Origin: Streptomyces aureus
Lineage (GTDB): Bacteria; Actinomycetota; Actinomycetes; Streptomycetales; Streptomycetaceae
DNA length: 64,000 nucleotides
Reading direction: 5' to 3'
NCBI RefSeq assembly: GCF_000725495.1
Contig: NZ_JNZD01000024.1
Location: forward strand, 1-64,000
The number at the start of each line of letters is the position of its first letter. Within the stretch, counting starts at the first letter, position 1. A program made the translations under genes and the position numbers. Positions 8,823 to 17,309 of the stretch are shown here, piece by piece. The notes beneath the pieces are model-generated. The model saw only the letters and a list, made by a program, of their open reading frames with translations, was not told the DNA's origin and ran no database searches.

Positions 8823-10751
8823 TCAGTCGACCTCGGCCACCGCCTGGGCGAACTGGGCCTGGTACAGGCGGGCGTAGGCCCCGCCGGACTCCAGCAGTTC
8901 CGTGTGGGCGCCCTGCTCCACGATGGCGCCGTTCTCCATGACGAGGATGGTGTCCGCGTCCCGGATCGTCGACAGACGATGGGCGATCACGAACGACGTG
9001 CGCCCGTGCGCCAGCTTCGCCATCGCCTTCTGGATCAGCACCTCGGTCCGGGTGTCCACGGAGCTGGTCGCCTCGTCGAGGACCAGGATCACCGGGTCCG
9101 ACAGGAACGCCCGGGCGATCGTGATGAGCTGCTTCTCGCCCGCGCTGACCCCCGTCCCCTCGTCGTCGATGACCGTGTCGTAGCCGTCGGGCAGGGTGCG
9201 GATGAAGCGGTCGGCGTGCGCCGCGCGGGCCGCCTCCTCGATCTCCCCGCGGGTGACGTCCCGGGAGGCGCCGTACGCGATGTTCTCGGCGATGCTGCCC
9301 CCGAACAGCCAGGTGTCCTGGAGGACCATGCCGATTCCGGCCCTCAGCTCGTCCCGGGACATGGACTTCACGTCGACCCCGTCCAGGGTGATCCGGCCGC
9401 CCGTGACGTCGTAGAACCGCATGAGCAGGTTCACCAGGGTGGTCTTGCCGGCGCCGGTCGGGCCGACGATGGCGACCGTGTGACCCGGCTCCACCTTCAG
9501 CGACAGATCCTCGATGAGCGGCTTCTCCGGGTCGTAGCGGAAGGAGACGTGCTCCAGCGCCACCCGCCCGCGCAGCTCCTCGGGACGGGCCGACTCGGCC
9601 GGGTCCGCCTCCTGCTCGTCCGCGTCCAGGACCTCGAACACCCGCTCCGCCGACGCGACGCCCGACTGCACCAGGTTCGCCATCGAGGCGACCTGCGTCA
9701 GCGGCATCGAGAACTGGCGGGAGTACTGGATGAACGCCTGCACGTCACCGATGGACAGCGAGCCCGAGGCGACCCGCAGACCGCCGACGACCGCCACCAG
9801 CACGTAGTTCAGGTTCGACACGAACATCATCAGCGGCTGCATGATCCCGCTGTTGAACTGCGCGCGGAAACCGGCCTCGTACAGCTTCTCGTTCTGCTCG
9901 GCGAACTGCGCCGCCGATTCGTCCGCCCGCCCGAACACCTTCACCAGGGTGTGCCCGGTGTACATCTCCTCGATGTGGGCGTTGAGCTTGCCGGTGGTGC
10001 GCCACTGCTGCACGAAGTGCGGCTGCGAGCGCTTGCCGATCCGGGTGGCCACCACGAACGACAGCGGCACCGTGACCAGCGCGACCAGCGCGAGCAGCGG
10101 CGACACCCAGAACATCATCGCGAGCACGCCCACGATGGTCAGCAGCGAGTTGACCAGCTGGCCCATCGACTGCTGGAGGGTCTGCTGGATGTTGTCCATG
10201 TCGTTCGTCGCGCGGCTGAGCACCTCACCGCGCTGGCGCTTGTCGAAGTACGACAGCGGCAGCCGCGACAACTTCGCCTGCAGGTCCTCGCGCATACGGA
10301 AGACGGTCTTGTTGACGGCCTTGTTCACCAGCCGCGTCGCGACCGCCATCAGCAGGCCGGCCAGCAGGAACGTACCGAGCGCGAACAGCAGGACCCGTCC
10401 GACGGCGTCGAAGTCGATGCCCTGGCCCGGGGTGAAGTCCGTGCCCGAGAGCATGTCGGCGACCGCGCCGTGGCCGTGCGCGCGCAGCGAGTCCAGGGCC
10501 TGGGTCTTGGTGGCCCCGGCCGGCATCTGGCGTCCGACGATCCCCGCGAACACCAGGTCGGTGGCCCGGCCGAGGATCTTCGGTCCGACCACGGACAGCC
10601 CGACGCTCAGCACGACGGCGACCAGCATTACGTACAGCGTGGCGCGCTCGGGCTTGAACTGGGCGAGGAGCCGTCGGCTCGACACCTTGAAATCCATCGA
10701 GCGCTGGTCGGGGCCGCCCCCGGCCATCATGCGTCCCATGGGCCCGGCCAT
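8823..10751 (-). CDS. ABC exporter half-transporter (TMD-NBD), subunit B
   Basis: 642 aa, start ATG at 10751, overlapping the stop of the upstream partner by one base (TGATG), so translation is coupled. The six-helix exporter domain covers about residues 30-360 and includes a non-conserved 60-residue extracellular loop after TM1; the nucleotide-binding domain follows. Walker A is GPTGAGKTT, Walker B VILVLDEATSSVD with the catalytic Glu, but the signature is VSAGEKQLI instead of LSGGQ. Together with subunit A this makes a heterodimeric type IV exporter with one canonical and one degenerate ATP site, as in LmrCD, BmrCD and TM287/288. Such pumps export drugs, lipids or peptides; the substrate is unknown. 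Confidence 0.9.
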   Translation of the reverse strand: MAGPMGRMMAGGGPDQRSMDFKVSSRRLLAQFKPERATLYVMLVAVVLSVGLSVVGPKILGRATDLVFAGIVGRQMPAGATKTQALDSLRAHGHGAVADMLSGTDFTPGQGIDFDAVGRVLLFALGTFLLAGLLMAVATRLVNKAVNKTVFRMREDLQAKLSRLPLSYFDKRQRGEVLSRATNDMDNIQQTLQQSMGQLVNSLLTIVGVLAMMFWVSPLLALVALVTVPLSFVVATRIGKRSQPHFVQQWRTTGKLNAHIEEMYTGHTLVKVFGRADESAAQFAEQNEKLYEAGFRAQFNSGIMQPLMMFVSNLNYVLVAVVGGLRVASGSLSIGDVQAFIQYSRQFSMPLTQVASMANLVQSGVASAERVFEVLDADEQEADPAESARPEELRGRVALEHVSFRYDPEKPLIEDLSLKVEPGHTVAIVGPTGAGKTTLVNLLMRFYDVTGGRITLDGVDVKSMSRDELRAGIGMVLQDTWLFGGSIAENIAYGASRDVTRGEIEEAARAAHADRFIRTLPDGYDTVIDDEGTGVSAGEKQLITIARAFLSDPVILVLDEATSSVDTRTEVLIQKAMAKLAHGRTSFVIAHRLSTIRDADTILVMENGAIVEQGAHTELLESGGAYARLYQAQFAQAVAEVD

Positions 10752-12535
10752 CAGGCGGCCTCCGCTTCCGTCAGCTGGGAGAGCACGATCTCCCGGTAGG
10801 TCTCGTTGTCCGCCATCAGTTCGTGGTGCCGTCCGGTGCCGACGACCCGGCCCTCGTCGAGGACCACGATCCGGTCGGCCTCCCGGATGGTCGACACCCG
10901 CTGGGCGACGATCACCACGGTCGCCTCCGCGGTCTCCTCGGTCAGCGCCGCGCGCAGGGCCGCGTCGGTGGCGTAGTCGAGGGCCGAGAAGGAGTCGTCG
11001 AACAGATAGATCTCGGGGCGCTGGACGAGCGTGCGGGCGATCGCCAGACGCTGGCGCTGGCCGCCGGACACATTGGTGCCGCCCTGTGCGATCGGCGCGT
11101 CGAGCCCGTTCTCCAGCGCTTCCACGAAGCCCTTGGCCTGCGCCACCTCCAGCGCGTGCCACAGCTCCTCGTCGGTCGCGTCCGGATTGCCGTACCGGAG
11201 GTTGGTGGCGACCGTCCCGGCGAACAGGTAGGGCTTCTGCGGGACCAGTCCGACCGTCCTCGCCAGCAGCTTCGCGTCGATGGTCGCGACGTCCACGCCG
11301 TCCACGAGCACCTGCCCGTCGGTGGCGTCGAACAGGCGCGGGATCATGCCGAGCAGGGTCGACTTGCCGCTGCCGGTCGAACCGATGACCGCGGTCACCT
11401 CGCCGGGGCGGGCGAGCAGGTCGACGGACCTGAGGACCGGCTCCTCGGCGCCCGGGTAGCGGAACCCGGCCCCGCGGATCTCCAGGTGGCCGTGCCGGCG
11501 CAGCTCCAGGACCGGGGCGACGGGCGGGACCACGCTGCTCTCGGTGGCCAGGACCTCCTGGATGCGCTCGGCGCAGACCTCCGCGCGCGGCACCATCATG
11601 AACATGAAGGTGGCCATCATCACGGACATGACGATCTGCATCAGATAGGCCAGGAACGCGGTCAGGTCACCGATCTGCATGCCGCCGCTGTCGATGCGGT
11701 GAGCGCCGAACCAGACCACCGCGATGGACGACAGGTTCACCACCGTCATGACGATCGGGAACATCAGGGCCAGCATCCGGCCGGTGGCCAGCGAGGTCTC
11801 GGTCAGCTCGGTGTTGGCGCCCCGGAAGCGGTCCTTCTCGTAGCCGTCGCGCACGAACGCGCGGATCACCCGGTTGCCGGTGATCTGCTCGCGCAGCACC
11901 CGGTTCACCGTGTCGAGACGCACCTGCATGGTGCGGAACAGCGGGCGCAGCCGGCGCACGATGAGCGTGACGCAGACGCCGAGGGTCGGCACCACGGCGA
12001 TCAGTACCGCGGACAGCGGCACGTCCAGGCCGAGGGCCAGGATGATGCCGCCCACACACATGATCGGCGCCGACACCAGCAGGGTGAACGTCATCAGCGT
12101 GAGCATCTGCACCTGCTGGACGTCGTTCGTCGTGCGGGTGATCAGCGACGGCGCGCCGAAGTGGCCGATCTCACGTGCCGAGAAGGACTGCACCCGGTCG
12201 AAGACGGCCGCCCGGATGTCCCGGCCCACCGCGGACGCCGTACGGGCTCCGTAGTAGACGGCCCCGATGTTGCAGACGACCTGGGCCAGCGAGATGCCGA
12301 TCATCAGGGCACCGAAGGACAGGATGTAACCCGTGTCACCCTTCACGACACCGTTGTCGATGATGTGCGCGTTCAGGGTGGGCAGGTAGAGCGTGGCGCA
12401 GGTCTGCAGGAACTGGAGCAGCACCAGCAGGGCGATGGGTTTCTTGTACGGACTGAGGTGGGTCCGCAGGAGTCGTATGAGCACGCTGGGTCTCTCGGAA
12501 TCGTGGACGGCGGGGGTGACCGACGGGCTGTGCAT
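10751..12535 (-). CDS. ABC exporter half-transporter (TMD-NBD), subunit A
   Basis: 594 aa. The transmembrane domain covers about residues 15-330 and the NBD about 345-590. Walker A is GSTGSGKST and the signature NVSGGQRQRLAIAR is intact, but Walker B reads IYLFDDSFSALD, with Asp where the catalytic Glu should be. Its ATP site is therefore the degenerate one, complementing the bad signature of subunit B. The ATG at 12535 is used; a GTG at about 12485 in front of LIRLLRTHL is an alternative start that would drop 17 non-conserved residues. It is the first gene of a two-gene operon; the 118-bp leader is AT-rich for this genome and should hold the promoter. Confidence 0.9.
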   Translation of the reverse strand: MHSPSVTPAVHDSERPSVLIRLLRTHLSPYKKPIALLVLLQFLQTCATLYLPTLNAHIIDNGVVKGDTGYILSFGALMIGISLAQVVCNIGAVYYGARTASAVGRDIRAAVFDRVQSFSAREIGHFGAPSLITRTTNDVQQVQMLTLMTFTLLVSAPIMCVGGIILALGLDVPLSAVLIAVVPTLGVCVTLIVRRLRPLFRTMQVRLDTVNRVLREQITGNRVIRAFVRDGYEKDRFRGANTELTETSLATGRMLALMFPIVMTVVNLSSIAVVWFGAHRIDSGGMQIGDLTAFLAYLMQIVMSVMMATFMFMMVPRAEVCAERIQEVLATESSVVPPVAPVLELRRHGHLEIRGAGFRYPGAEEPVLRSVDLLARPGEVTAVIGSTGSGKSTLLGMIPRLFDATDGQVLVDGVDVATIDAKLLARTVGLVPQKPYLFAGTVATNLRYGNPDATDEELWHALEVAQAKGFVEALENGLDAPIAQGGTNVSGGQRQRLAIARTLVQRPEIYLFDDSFSALDYATDAALRAALTEETAEATVVIVAQRVSTIREADRIVVLDEGRVVGTGRHHELMADNETYREIVLSQLTEAEAA

Positions 12536-12653
12536 GATGCACGCACCACCCCCTATCGTCGGACACTCCCCCCGCGTTACCTCAAGCGATTAATCCAAGA
12601 GCGGTCCAAAAGAGGACGCCACCTCCGCCTGTGGTCGTACGCCTGTACGAGGG

Positions 12654-14108
12654 CTACGCCCGGAACGCCCCGGGATGCGTCTGTTCGCGTACGGAGACGT
12701 ACTGCTGCCGTACGGCCTGACCCACGGCGAGCTCCTCGCCGGGCTCCAGCACCTGGGCGACCGGCCCCTGCCACATCGGCGGGGTCCGCGGGTCGAGCGT
12801 GCCCTGCGAGACGCCGAGGGCCCAGGCGGCCTGACGGGCCGCGCCCAGCGCCGCGTAGTCCGCGGGCTGCGGCACGACGACCTGCGCGCCGAACAGCGCC
12901 GGCGCCACGGCCTGGACGGCGGGGAGCTCGGCGGCCTGGCCGAGCAGGAAGACCCGGCGCACCTCGACGCCCCGGCCGCGCAGCACGTCCAGCGCGTCCG
13001 CGAGTCCGCACAGCATGCCCTCGAAGGCCGCCCGTGCCAGGTGCTCGGGCTTCATCGACTCCCGGCGCAGACCGGCCAGCGTCCCCGCCGTGTGCGGCAG
13101 GTTCGGGGTCCGCTCGCCCTCCAGGTAGGGCAGCAGGACGAGCCCGTGCGCGCCCGGCGTCGACTTCATCGCCAGCTCGGACAGCCCCTCCAGGTCGGGC
13201 ACGCCGAGCATCTCGGCCGCCCCGCGCAGGGCCCGTACGGCGTTGAGGGTGGTGACGACCGGGAGGTGCATGCCGGTCGCGTCCGCCAGGGAGGTGATCA
13301 TGCCGGTGGAGTCCGCCAGCGCCTCGGGGTGGACGGCCATCACGGAACCGGACGCGCCGAGCGACACCACGGCGTCGCCGAGCCCGATGCCGAGCCCGAA
13401 CGCGGCCGCCATGGTCTCGCCGGTCCCGGCGGAGATCAGCAGCCCCTCGGGCGTGGTCCCGGCGGCCTCGGCGGGGCCGAGGACGTCCGGGAGCCCGGCC
13501 TGGTGGCCGAGCGCCAGCTCGACGAGGTCCTGCCGGTAGGCGCCGGTCGCCGCCGACCAGTAGCCCGTCGCCGAGGCGCCGCCCCGGTCGGTGGTCCTGC
13601 GCACGGGCCGGCCCAGGAGCTGCCACACCAGCCAGTCGTGGGCCTGGAGCAGCATGCTGGTGCGCCGCGCCGCCTCGGGCTCGGTCTTGCTCAGCCAGCG
13701 CAGCTTGGTCACCGGCTGGGCGGCGCCCGGGACGCTGCCCACGGCCTGCGCCCACGCCTCGCGGCCGCCGAGCGCGTCGATCAGGTCGGCCGCCGCGACC
13801 TGGGCCCGCTTGTCGCCGCCGACCATCGCGGGCCGCACGGTGTTGCCCTGGGGGTCCAGCGGGACGAGCCCGTTCTGCTGGGCGGAGACGCCGATGGCCT
13901 GGACGCCCTCGAGCAGCCCGCCCCCGGCGGCCTCGCCCAGGGACAGCAGCCAGGCCTGCGGATCCACGTCGGAACGACGTCCGCCGGCCTCGGCGCCGTC
14001 GATCGGATGCGGGGCATAGCCCTGCCTCAGCACGGCACCCGTGTCCGTGTCGCAGACGACGATGCGAGTGAAATCGGGCGCACTGTCCAGCCCGGCGACT
14101 ATCCCCAT
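12654..14108 (-). CDS. xylB: Xylulokinase-like FGGY sugar kinase
   Basis: 484 aa, start ATG at 14108 giving MGIVAGLDSAPDFTRIVVCD. The N-terminal FGGY domain shows the phosphate loop GLDSAPDFT, an ISAGTGETMAAAFG stretch and ASGSVMAVHPEA; the C-terminal half contains the LLPYLEGERTPNLPHTAG substrate/ATP region and FLLGQAAELPAVQA. It is expected to phosphorylate D-xylulose (or another ketopentose) to feed the pentose phosphate pathway. The frame stays open upstream to 14552 through a repeat region, but that part is not conserved. No xylose isomerase or transporter adjoins it. Confidence 0.85.
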   Translation of the reverse strand: MGIVAGLDSAPDFTRIVVCDTDTGAVLRQGYAPHPIDGAEAGGRRSDVDPQAWLLSLGEAAGGGLLEGVQAIGVSAQQNGLVPLDPQGNTVRPAMVGGDKRAQVAAADLIDALGGREAWAQAVGSVPGAAQPVTKLRWLSKTEPEAARRTSMLLQAHDWLVWQLLGRPVRRTTDRGGASATGYWSAATGAYRQDLVELALGHQAGLPDVLGPAEAAGTTPEGLLISAGTGETMAAAFGLGIGLGDAVVSLGASGSVMAVHPEALADSTGMITSLADATGMHLPVVTTLNAVRALRGAAEMLGVPDLEGLSELAMKSTPGAHGLVLLPYLEGERTPNLPHTAGTLAGLRRESMKPEHLARAAFEGMLCGLADALDVLRGRGVEVRRVFLLGQAAELPAVQAVAPALFGAQVVVPQPADYAALGAARQAAWALGVSQGTLDPRTPPMWQGPVAQVLEPGEELAVGQAVRQQYVSVREQTHPGAFRA

Positions 14109-14599
14109 GGCGGAAATTCTGCCGTACGGCGCGAGCCGGTGACGCCGGGCCGGCGCACACGACTCCGGCGCCCGCTCGCGGGGCCGGCGGACGGAGCTGT
14201 GGCGCTCGTGCGCGGGACCGGCGGATACGGCTGTGACGCCCGTGCACAGGGCCCGGCGGATACGGCCGTTGCGCCCGCGTGCGGGGCGGGCCCACAGGGA
14301 TGTGGTGTCCCTGTGCGCAGGGCTGTGGTGCCTGCGCGCCGGGCCGGCGGAGCTGCGGCGCCTGCGGGCGGGCCGGCGGAGCTGCGGCGCCCGCGTGCCA
14401 GAACTGCGGCGCCCGCGTGAGAGCTCCGGCGCCCGCGTGCCGAGCCGGTGCGGAGGGCCGAGGCGCCTGCGGCGGACGCCTGTGCGGGACACGGCCGCTC
14501 GGTGAACGCCGGCGCGGGACAGCGCCGGGTGGTGAACCCCTGCGCGGGACACCGCCGGGCGGTGAACGCCGGTGCGGGTCCCCGTTGGGCGACGGCGGA
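14109..14599. repeat. Intergenic minisatellite region
   Basis: A 490-bp gap with decayed tandem repeats. Positions 14471-14590 hold four exact-period 30-bp units of the form ggtgaacgcc ggcgcgggac (starting 14471, 14501, 14531, 14561). Positions 14190-14450 contain looser 22-39 bp units ending in ctgcggcgcccgcgtgc. Frames on both strands stay open only because of composition. No gene is supported. Confidence 0.6.
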
Positions 14600-14633
14600 G
14601 CGTGCCGGGTCCGGACGTCCGGACCCGGCACGC
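14600..14633 (-). terminator. 34-bp perfect palindrome, terminator
   Basis: The sequence is its own reverse complement over 34 bp (arms gcgtgccgggtccggac and gtccggacccggcacgc). It lies 10 nt beyond the stop of the YtxH-like gene on the minus strand. Confidence 0.8.
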
Positions 14634-14642
14634 ATCGGGTGC

Positions 14643-14948
14643 CTAGGTGTTGCTGGTGCCCCAGTCGTCCTCGCCGGTGGAGGCCGCGCTCCGCTCCCGC
14701 AGCGAGCGGACCCGGTCCGAGACCGAGTCGGGGACGCGGTCGCCCACCTTCTCGCCGACCGTGTGCAGCGCCTTGCCCGCGATCTCCTTGCCCTGCTGGG
14801 CCGCGGTCTCGGCGGTGTTGCGCACGGCGGGGTTCTGCGCGACCTGGCGCATGGACTTCTTCAGCTGTTCGTAGCGCTCGCGTCCGGCCCGCGTGCCGAG
14901 CACGTAACCCAGGGCCAGTCCGGCGACGAACGTGAGCCGGTAGCGCAT
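14643..14948 (-). CDS. YtxH-like small membrane-associated protein
   Basis: 101 aa from the ATG at 14948. An N-terminal hydrophobic segment (MRYRLTFVAGLALGYVLGTR) is followed by a charged amphipathic region (ERYEQLKKSMRQVAQNPAVR). This is the layout of YtxH-domain proteins: a Gly-rich membrane anchor with a basic flank and a coiled or amphipathic tail. The function is unknown; some relatives are stress-associated. It is monocistronic, bounded downstream by a perfect 34-bp palindrome, and divergent from the tRNA genes. Confidence 0.8.
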   Translation of the reverse strand: MRYRLTFVAGLALGYVLGTRAGRERYEQLKKSMRQVAQNPAVRNTAETAAQQGKEIAGKALHTVGEKVGDRVPDSVSDRVRSLRERSAASTGEDDWGTSNT

Positions 14949-15092
14949 GACGGCCACCCTTCCCTTGCGTCGGCATCGGTGCGGAGGGAACCGATTGGCG
15001 GAGCACCCCCCTGCTTGCGCTAATGTATGTGTCGCAGCAAGCGCACGCCCCCTGGCGAATACCCAGGTGGGTGCGTTCGATGCAAAGATCAA

Positions 15093-15165
15093 TCCCCTGT
15101 AGCTCAATTGGCAGAGCAGCCGGCTGTTAACCGGCAGGTTACTGGTTCGAGTCCAGTCGGGGGAG
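15093..15165 (+). tRNA. tRNA-Asn (GTT), copy 1
   Basis: 73-nt cloverleaf. The acceptor TCCCCTG pairs with CGGGGGA; the anticodon loop is CTGTTAA (GTT); the T arm is ACTGGTTCGAGTCCAGT; the discriminator is G. CCA is not encoded. Only 5 nt separate it from the second copy, so both are co-transcribed. Confidence 0.95.
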
Positions 15166-15170
15166 CTCGA

Positions 15171-15243
15171 TCTCCTGTAGCTCAATTGGCAGAGCAGCCG
15201 GCTGTTAACCGGCAGGTTACTGGTTCGAGTCCAGTCGGGAGAG
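15171..15243 (+). tRNA. tRNA-Asn (GTT), copy 2
   Basis: 73-nt cloverleaf identical to copy 1 except for the third acceptor pair, which is T-A (TCTCCTG with CGGGAGA) instead of C-G, a compensated change. CCA is not encoded. A hairpin followed by TTTT begins 10 nt downstream. Confidence 0.95.
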
Positions 15244-15252
15244 CAACGAAAG

Positions 15253-15274
15253 AGGGCCCTTCGGGGTCCTTTTT
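15253..15274 (+). terminator. Intrinsic terminator of the tRNA-Asn operon
   Basis: AGGGCCC, loop TTCG, GGGTCCT, then TTTT: a classical rho-independent terminator with a stable UUCG loop. It is one of the few U-tracted terminators in the window. Confidence 0.9.
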
Positions 15275-15378
15275 CATGTCCGCAGGAACCGCCCAGGGCA
15301 TGGCGAAGGCGTCATGGTCGCGCGAAGCCGACCAGCCGGAGCAGGAGATCGTATGAGCGGCTATGCTGCGGCAGACGG

Positions 15379-15396
15379 CGCGCACAAATGTGCGCG
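15379..15396. other. Short palindrome upstream of tRNA-CAT
   Basis: cgcgcaca-aa-tgtgcgcg lies 13 nt before the tRNA gene. It may be a protein-binding site or part of the tRNA leader; no function is assigned. Confidence 0.35.
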
Positions 15397-15408
15397 GCGC
15401 GCCGTAAC

Positions 15409-15482
15409 GGGGCGGTAGCTCAGCCGGTTAGAGCAGCGGACTCATAATCCGTCGGCCGTGGGTTCGAGTCCCACCCGCCCCA
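15409..15482 (+). tRNA. tRNA with CAT anticodon (Met, or Ile2)
   Basis: 74 nt; the acceptor GGGGCGG pairs with CCGCCCC, discriminator A, and CCA is encoded at 15483-15485. The anticodon loop is CTCATAA. It has a normal Watson-Crick first pair, so it is not the initiator. Elongator tRNA-Met and the lysidine-modified tRNA-Ile2 both carry this loop; I cannot separate them with confidence from sequence alone. Confidence 0.92.
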
Positions 15483-15485
15483 CCA

Positions 15486-15999
15486 CCGAGGCCTCGGACC
15501 CGGCCGTCGCCGGTCTCCGGGACGGTCCTCCCGGGGCGTACGGCGTGATCCTGGAGGCCGTGCAAGGCCCGGAAGCCCGCCGGGGCCCCCGAGGGCCGCG
15601 GAGTGATCCAGAAGACCGGAGAGCGGCCCCCTGTGCCCGCCTCGGGAACCGCGCCGAGATCCTCGGGCCGGCCGAAGCCGTGACGCCGTCCGGCGGTCCG
15701 TGTGCCGGAGCAACCGGAATCCGCCGCCGTGGGCGGCCCCGGAACGGCACGTCAACCTCACCATCCGCGCCCCACACCCTCGACCGTACGAGCCCACGCC
15801 CCCGTCCGCGAGCGAACGCCCGCGACGCCGGGCCGGAGCCCGGGGAGGACACCGTGACGGCGGCCCCGCCTGTCGACACTCTTTCAAATACCGCTATTTC
15901 AGCGGTCGTTGACGATCGCATTCCGCACTCAAAGGGCGCGCACAGGTTTCAGCGGTGTAGCTTCTACCCGTCAGTAGAGGCTTGAGCAAGGGTGGATAC
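15486..15999 (+). promoter_or_regulatory. tRNA-HTH gene intergenic region
   Basis: 514 bp without a convincing gene. The first 370 bp are ordinary high-GC spacer. The last 130 bp are much more AT-rich and contain ACCGCTATTTCAGCGGT (6-bp arms, 15891-15907), a TTGACG at about 15909, and GTAGCTTCTAC just before the gene. This is probably the promoter/operator region of the membrane HTH gene, possibly autoregulated. Confidence 0.4.
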
Positions 16000-17238
16000 G
16001 TGCCTGCCCCTTCGCAGACCGAGAAGTTCGCCGCCTTCCTTCGGATGCTGAAGGACCGCAGCGGCCGGGGTTATGACCGTCTCGGCAAGGAGGCGGGCGT
16101 CAGCGGTTCCAGTCTGCACCGGTACTGCTCCGGCCTGGGCGTTCCCACCGACTACCGGGTCGTGCACTCGTTCGCCAAGGTCTGCGGGGCCAGTTCGGAG
16201 GAGCTCCGGGAACTGCACCGGCTGTGGGCCCTGGCCGACACCGACCGCAACGTGCCGCCCGTGACCACCGCGCCGGTCGAGACCACCGTGACCGCGCCGC
16301 CGGGGGAGACCGCCGGGAAGGACCCGGCAACGCCGGACGCAGCCGCAACGCCTCCCGCACCGGCTGCCGTACCCGCCACCGGGACGCCTCCGGCCCCGGA
16401 ACCGGACGGACCCCTCGGCCCCCTCGTCCCCGTACCGGCGGCCCCCGGGCCGGGCGACACCGTCCCGACGGACATCACCCCCGTCGATGCCGGGAAGCCA
16501 CGACGGCCCCGTGTGCCCGAGAAGCCGTCCTCCCGCTTCGCCGTACTGGCCGCCGCGGTCGTGGTCGTGACCGGCCTGGTGGCCGGGTTCGTGTGGATGC
16601 CGGGGGATCCTTCCCCGCCGGCCGAGCAGGGACTGCTGTACTCCTCCGCGTGCAGGACCGTCAGCATGGGGCAGCACGACGAGTGCGTGCGCGAGGTCCA
16701 GGAACTGCTGAAGCGGTCCGGGGGACAGCTCGCCGTGGACGGGGACTTCGGCCCCGAGACCCTGCGCAGGCTGACCGCGTTCCAGGTGCTGGCGGGGATG
16801 CCGGCCAGCAACGTGGTCGACGAGGCCACCAAGAAGGCGCTCTACGCGCACAAGGTGCGCATGACGACCTGGTCGCCCGACAAGGTGACGAAGCGGATCC
16901 GCGAGGTGTTCACCGAGGACCCGCGCACCGCCGTGGCCATCGCCGGCTGCGCCTCGTTCCTCGACCCGCTGTATGTGCTGCCCAACACCAACGGCAGCCG
17001 CAACTGGGGCGTGTTCCAGATCTCCGACGTCCGCCTGCGGGAACTCGGCGGCACACCGCGGCGGGCGTTCGACCCGGAGTGGAACATCCAGGCGGCCCAC
17101 CGGCTGTGGCGCGTCCGGCACGACTTCCACGACTGGCCCTCCTGCGAGGCGGCCCGCAAGGACGCGGAGGACGGCAAGGACACCAAGGGCGCGAAGGACT
17201 CCGGGAACTCCGCGAGCCCCGCGGCGCCCAAGGGCTGA
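16000..17238 (+). CDS. Membrane HTH protein with peptidoglycan-binding and lysozyme-like ectodomain
   Basis: 412 aa from the GTG at 16000 (GGTGG 4 nt upstream; a TTG at 15982 is the alternative). Residues 1-75 form an XRE-like HTH (FLRMLKDRSGRGYDRLGKEA, SGSSLHRYCSG). Residues 85-170 are a Pro/Thr/Ala-rich linker. Residues 180-198 are one transmembrane helix. Residues 215-282 are a PG_binding_1 domain (VDGDFGPETLRRLTAFQ). Residues 295-385 resemble the lysozyme/transglycosylase fold (NWGVFQISD, DPEWNIQAAHRLW), with Cys317 and Cys382 likely paired. The position that should hold the catalytic Glu in AIAGCxS is Ala318, so hydrolysis is doubtful. The topology puts DNA binding inside and wall binding outside: a candidate one-component wall sensor. 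It is convergent with the secreted wall-hydrolase operon. Confidence 0.85.
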   Translation: MPAPSQTEKFAAFLRMLKDRSGRGYDRLGKEAGVSGSSLHRYCSGLGVPTDYRVVHSFAKVCGASSEELRELHRLWALADTDRNVPPVTTAPVETTVTAPPGETAGKDPATPDAAATPPAPAAVPATGTPPAPEPDGPLGPLVPVPAAPGPGDTVPTDITPVDAGKPRRPRVPEKPSSRFAVLAAAVVVVTGLVAGFVWMPGDPSPPAEQGLLYSSACRTVSMGQHDECVREVQELLKRSGGQLAVDGDFGPETLRRLTAFQVLAGMPASNVVDEATKKALYAHKVRMTTWSPDKVTKRIREVFTEDPRTAVAIAGCASFLDPLYVLPNTNGSRNWGVFQISDVRLRELGGTPRRAFDPEWNIQAAHRLWRVRHDFHDWPSCEAARKDAEDGKDTKGAKDSGNSASPAAPKG

Positions 17239-17247
17239 GGAACGGAA

Positions 17248-17281
17248 GGTCCCGGATACCGCCGCCGCGGTACCCGGGACC
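17248..17281. terminator. Bidirectional hairpin terminator
   Basis: 14-bp stem with one mismatch (17248-17261 with 17268-17281), loop ccgccg, between the convergent HTH gene and the M15 peptidase gene. Confidence 0.75.
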
Positions 17282-17309
17282 CGGCCGGCCGGGATCACCC
17301 GGACCGGTG

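Noticed and set aside
14109..14552. In-frame N-terminal extension of the xylulokinase through the repeat region
   Set aside because: Kinases of this family begin at MGIVAGLDS; the extension is decayed repeat sequence without conserved residues.
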